A stretch of 64,000 bases of DNA, from NCBI RefSeq assembly GCF_000519205.1, contig NZ_JAFB01000003.1, positions 1-64,000 of the forward strand, in the 5' to 3' direction. Below are positions 63,158 through 64,000 of this stretch, one piece after another. This stretch comes from Amycolatopsis taiwanensis DSM 45107 (GTDB taxonomy: Bacteria > Actinomycetota > Actinomycetes > Mycobacteriales > Pseudonocardiaceae). Made by a program: the position numbers and the translations under genes. The notes beneath the pieces were generated by a model. That model saw nothing but the letters and a program-made list of their open reading frames with translations. It did no database searches and was not told where the DNA came from. Numbering within the stretch: the first letter of the stretch is position 1; every line of letters begins with the position of its first letter.

Positions 63158-64000
63158 TCACTCGGTGGCGGAGTGGGCAGCGTGCTCCTGCTTGACCTTG
63201 CGGAGGAATTCCACTGTCCACAGTGGCACTGTAGGCAGAATCACCGCCAGGATGAGGAAGACCGCGCCGAGCGGCAGAGTCCACAGGTACACGGTGTGGA
63301 TCGCGTCCGCGAAGGCGTGGGATACGACCTGTTGGATGGGTTGCGGGAGCACCGTGCCGTCGGCCAGCGCCAGCTGGGCAATCATGTCGGCCGGCGCGGG
63401 AAGGGCCGGCGTCTGCTGAAGTTGATCCACCATGCTGCGCGCCAGAATGGTACTGAACAGGGCTGTGCCGAGCGCACCGCCCATGGAGCGGAAGAACATC
63501 GCCGCCGCCGAGGCGACACCGAGGAACCGCGGTTCGGCGGAGTTCTGCATCACCAGGACCAGAAGCTGGATAGCGCAGCCGATGCCGGCGCCGAGGATGA
63601 GCATCTCCACGGCCATGAGCCAGACCGGGGTGCCGGCGTCGAGTTGGGCGAGCCCGGCCCGCCCGCGAGCGTGAGCGCGGCGCCCGCGATGGGGAAGGCA
63701 CGGTAGCGGCCGCTGGCGGACACCCTGCGCCCGACGAAGGTCATCGTGACAACCACGCCCAGCATGAGCGGAGTCAGCGCCAGCCCGGAAAGCGAAGCAT
63801 CCATGCCACGCACGACCTGGAAATACTGCGGGAGGAAGACCACCGCGCTCAGCAGCAGCATGCCCAGTACCACCGAGGCGGGCACGGCGACAGCGAAGGC
63901 CTTGGCCCGGAACAAGCTCAGGGCAACACGGGGTTGGCGGCCCGGCGCTCCCAGATTACGAAGGCGAGCACCAGCGCCAGCGAGGCTGCCAGCAGCCCGA
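63158..64000 (-). pseudogene. DHA2-family exporter, two frameshifts, 5' end beyond window
   Basis: The C-terminal half reads GMLLLSAVVFLPQYFQVVRG and LTPLMLGVVVTMTFVGRRVS, then after a shift near 63660 MLILGAGIGCAIQLLVLVMQN and LGVASAAAMFFRSMGGALGTALF, ending KQEHAAHSATE. Near 63930 one C appears missing (ANPVLP then SLFRAKAF). These are helices 7-14 of a drug exporter. Restoring two bases gives a continuous frame to the window edge. Confidence 0.75.

Noticed and set aside
1-64000. Genome-wide amber recoding (TAG as a sense codon)
   Set aside because: Several normal genes end in TAG, for example the FAH gene, the second ABC-F gene and the TetR gene at 35602, and no suppressor tRNA is present here; only local readthrough remains possible.
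1-64000. CRISPR arrays, rRNA genes, prophage structural genes
   Set aside because: No regularly spaced repeats, rRNA-like stretches or capsid/tail families were seen.

Overview
This is chromosomal DNA from a high-GC actinomycete. Third codon positions are almost all G or C, GTG and TTG starts are common, and the protein families (SARP and LAL regulators, many IclR/TetR/GntR regulators, DHA2 and MHS transporters, ABC-F proteins) resemble Amycolatopsis or other Pseudonocardiaceae. Species cannot be fixed from the sequence alone. There is no rRNA gene, intact tRNA, CRISPR array or replication origin.

Left edge (1-4.2 kb): a PucR regulator, then decayed DNA: an AbrB-like gene, a frameshifted and truncated tyrosine recombinase, and a broken MmgE/PrpD gene.

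Catabolic block (4.2-28.9 kb): this part is well organised. It holds (a) an acyl-CoA dehydrogenase, FAH-family hydrolase, gentisate-dioxygenase-like bicupin and class A flavin hydroxylase, which suggest ring hydroxylation and gentisate-type cleavage; (b) an IclR - CaiB-type CoA-transferase - citryl-CoA lyase - aconitase operon, translationally coupled by 4-base overlaps and divergent from an MHS transporter, which looks like a tricarboxylate-uptake and citryl-CoA-cleavage module, and which is bracketed by inverted 61-bp repeats; (c) a Rieske ferredoxin, a small protein and an amidohydrolase under another IclR regulator, followed by an aldehyde dehydrogenase; (d) an AraC regulator and an enoyl-CoA hydratase, ADP-forming acyl-CoA synthetase, hydroxyacyl-CoA dehydrogenase, amidohydrolase and acyl-CoA dehydrogenase set that resembles actinobacterial hydroxycinnamate side-chain degradation. 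Two genes of this block (aconitase, aldehyde dehydrogenase) and the PrpD relic beside it are each interrupted by one in-frame TAG.

Debris and regulator region (28.9-39 kb): it begins at a 28-bp tRNA-Pro 3' fragment that looks like an old attachment site. It holds a truncated LivH, a frameshifted PEP mutase/isocitrate lyase-like gene, two tandem SDR genes with GntR, TetR and MarR regulators, a frameshifted lipoprotein, LuxR, ECF sigma and DoxX genes, and a DipZ fragment. A 15-bp motif recurs four times and a GTCTAC-type palindrome three times.

Right part (39-64 kb): two ABC-F genes behind a leader peptide and hairpins; a SARP-ATPase-acetyltransferase-like fusion; OsmC/Ohr; aldehyde dehydrogenase and DHA2 exporter; a lipoprotein epoxide-hydrolase-like enzyme; a LAL regulator; a flavin monooxygenase-like protein; a secreted cupin; a secreted tannase/feruloyl esterase; a ketopantoate reductase gene carrying a 66-bp internal inversion; low-confidence mobile debris; a MerR-methyltransferase pair; a TetR-DHA2 exporter pair; and a frameshifted DHA2 gene running off the end. 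Many single-base indels in G or C runs between 31 and 64 kb may be true decay or consensus error.
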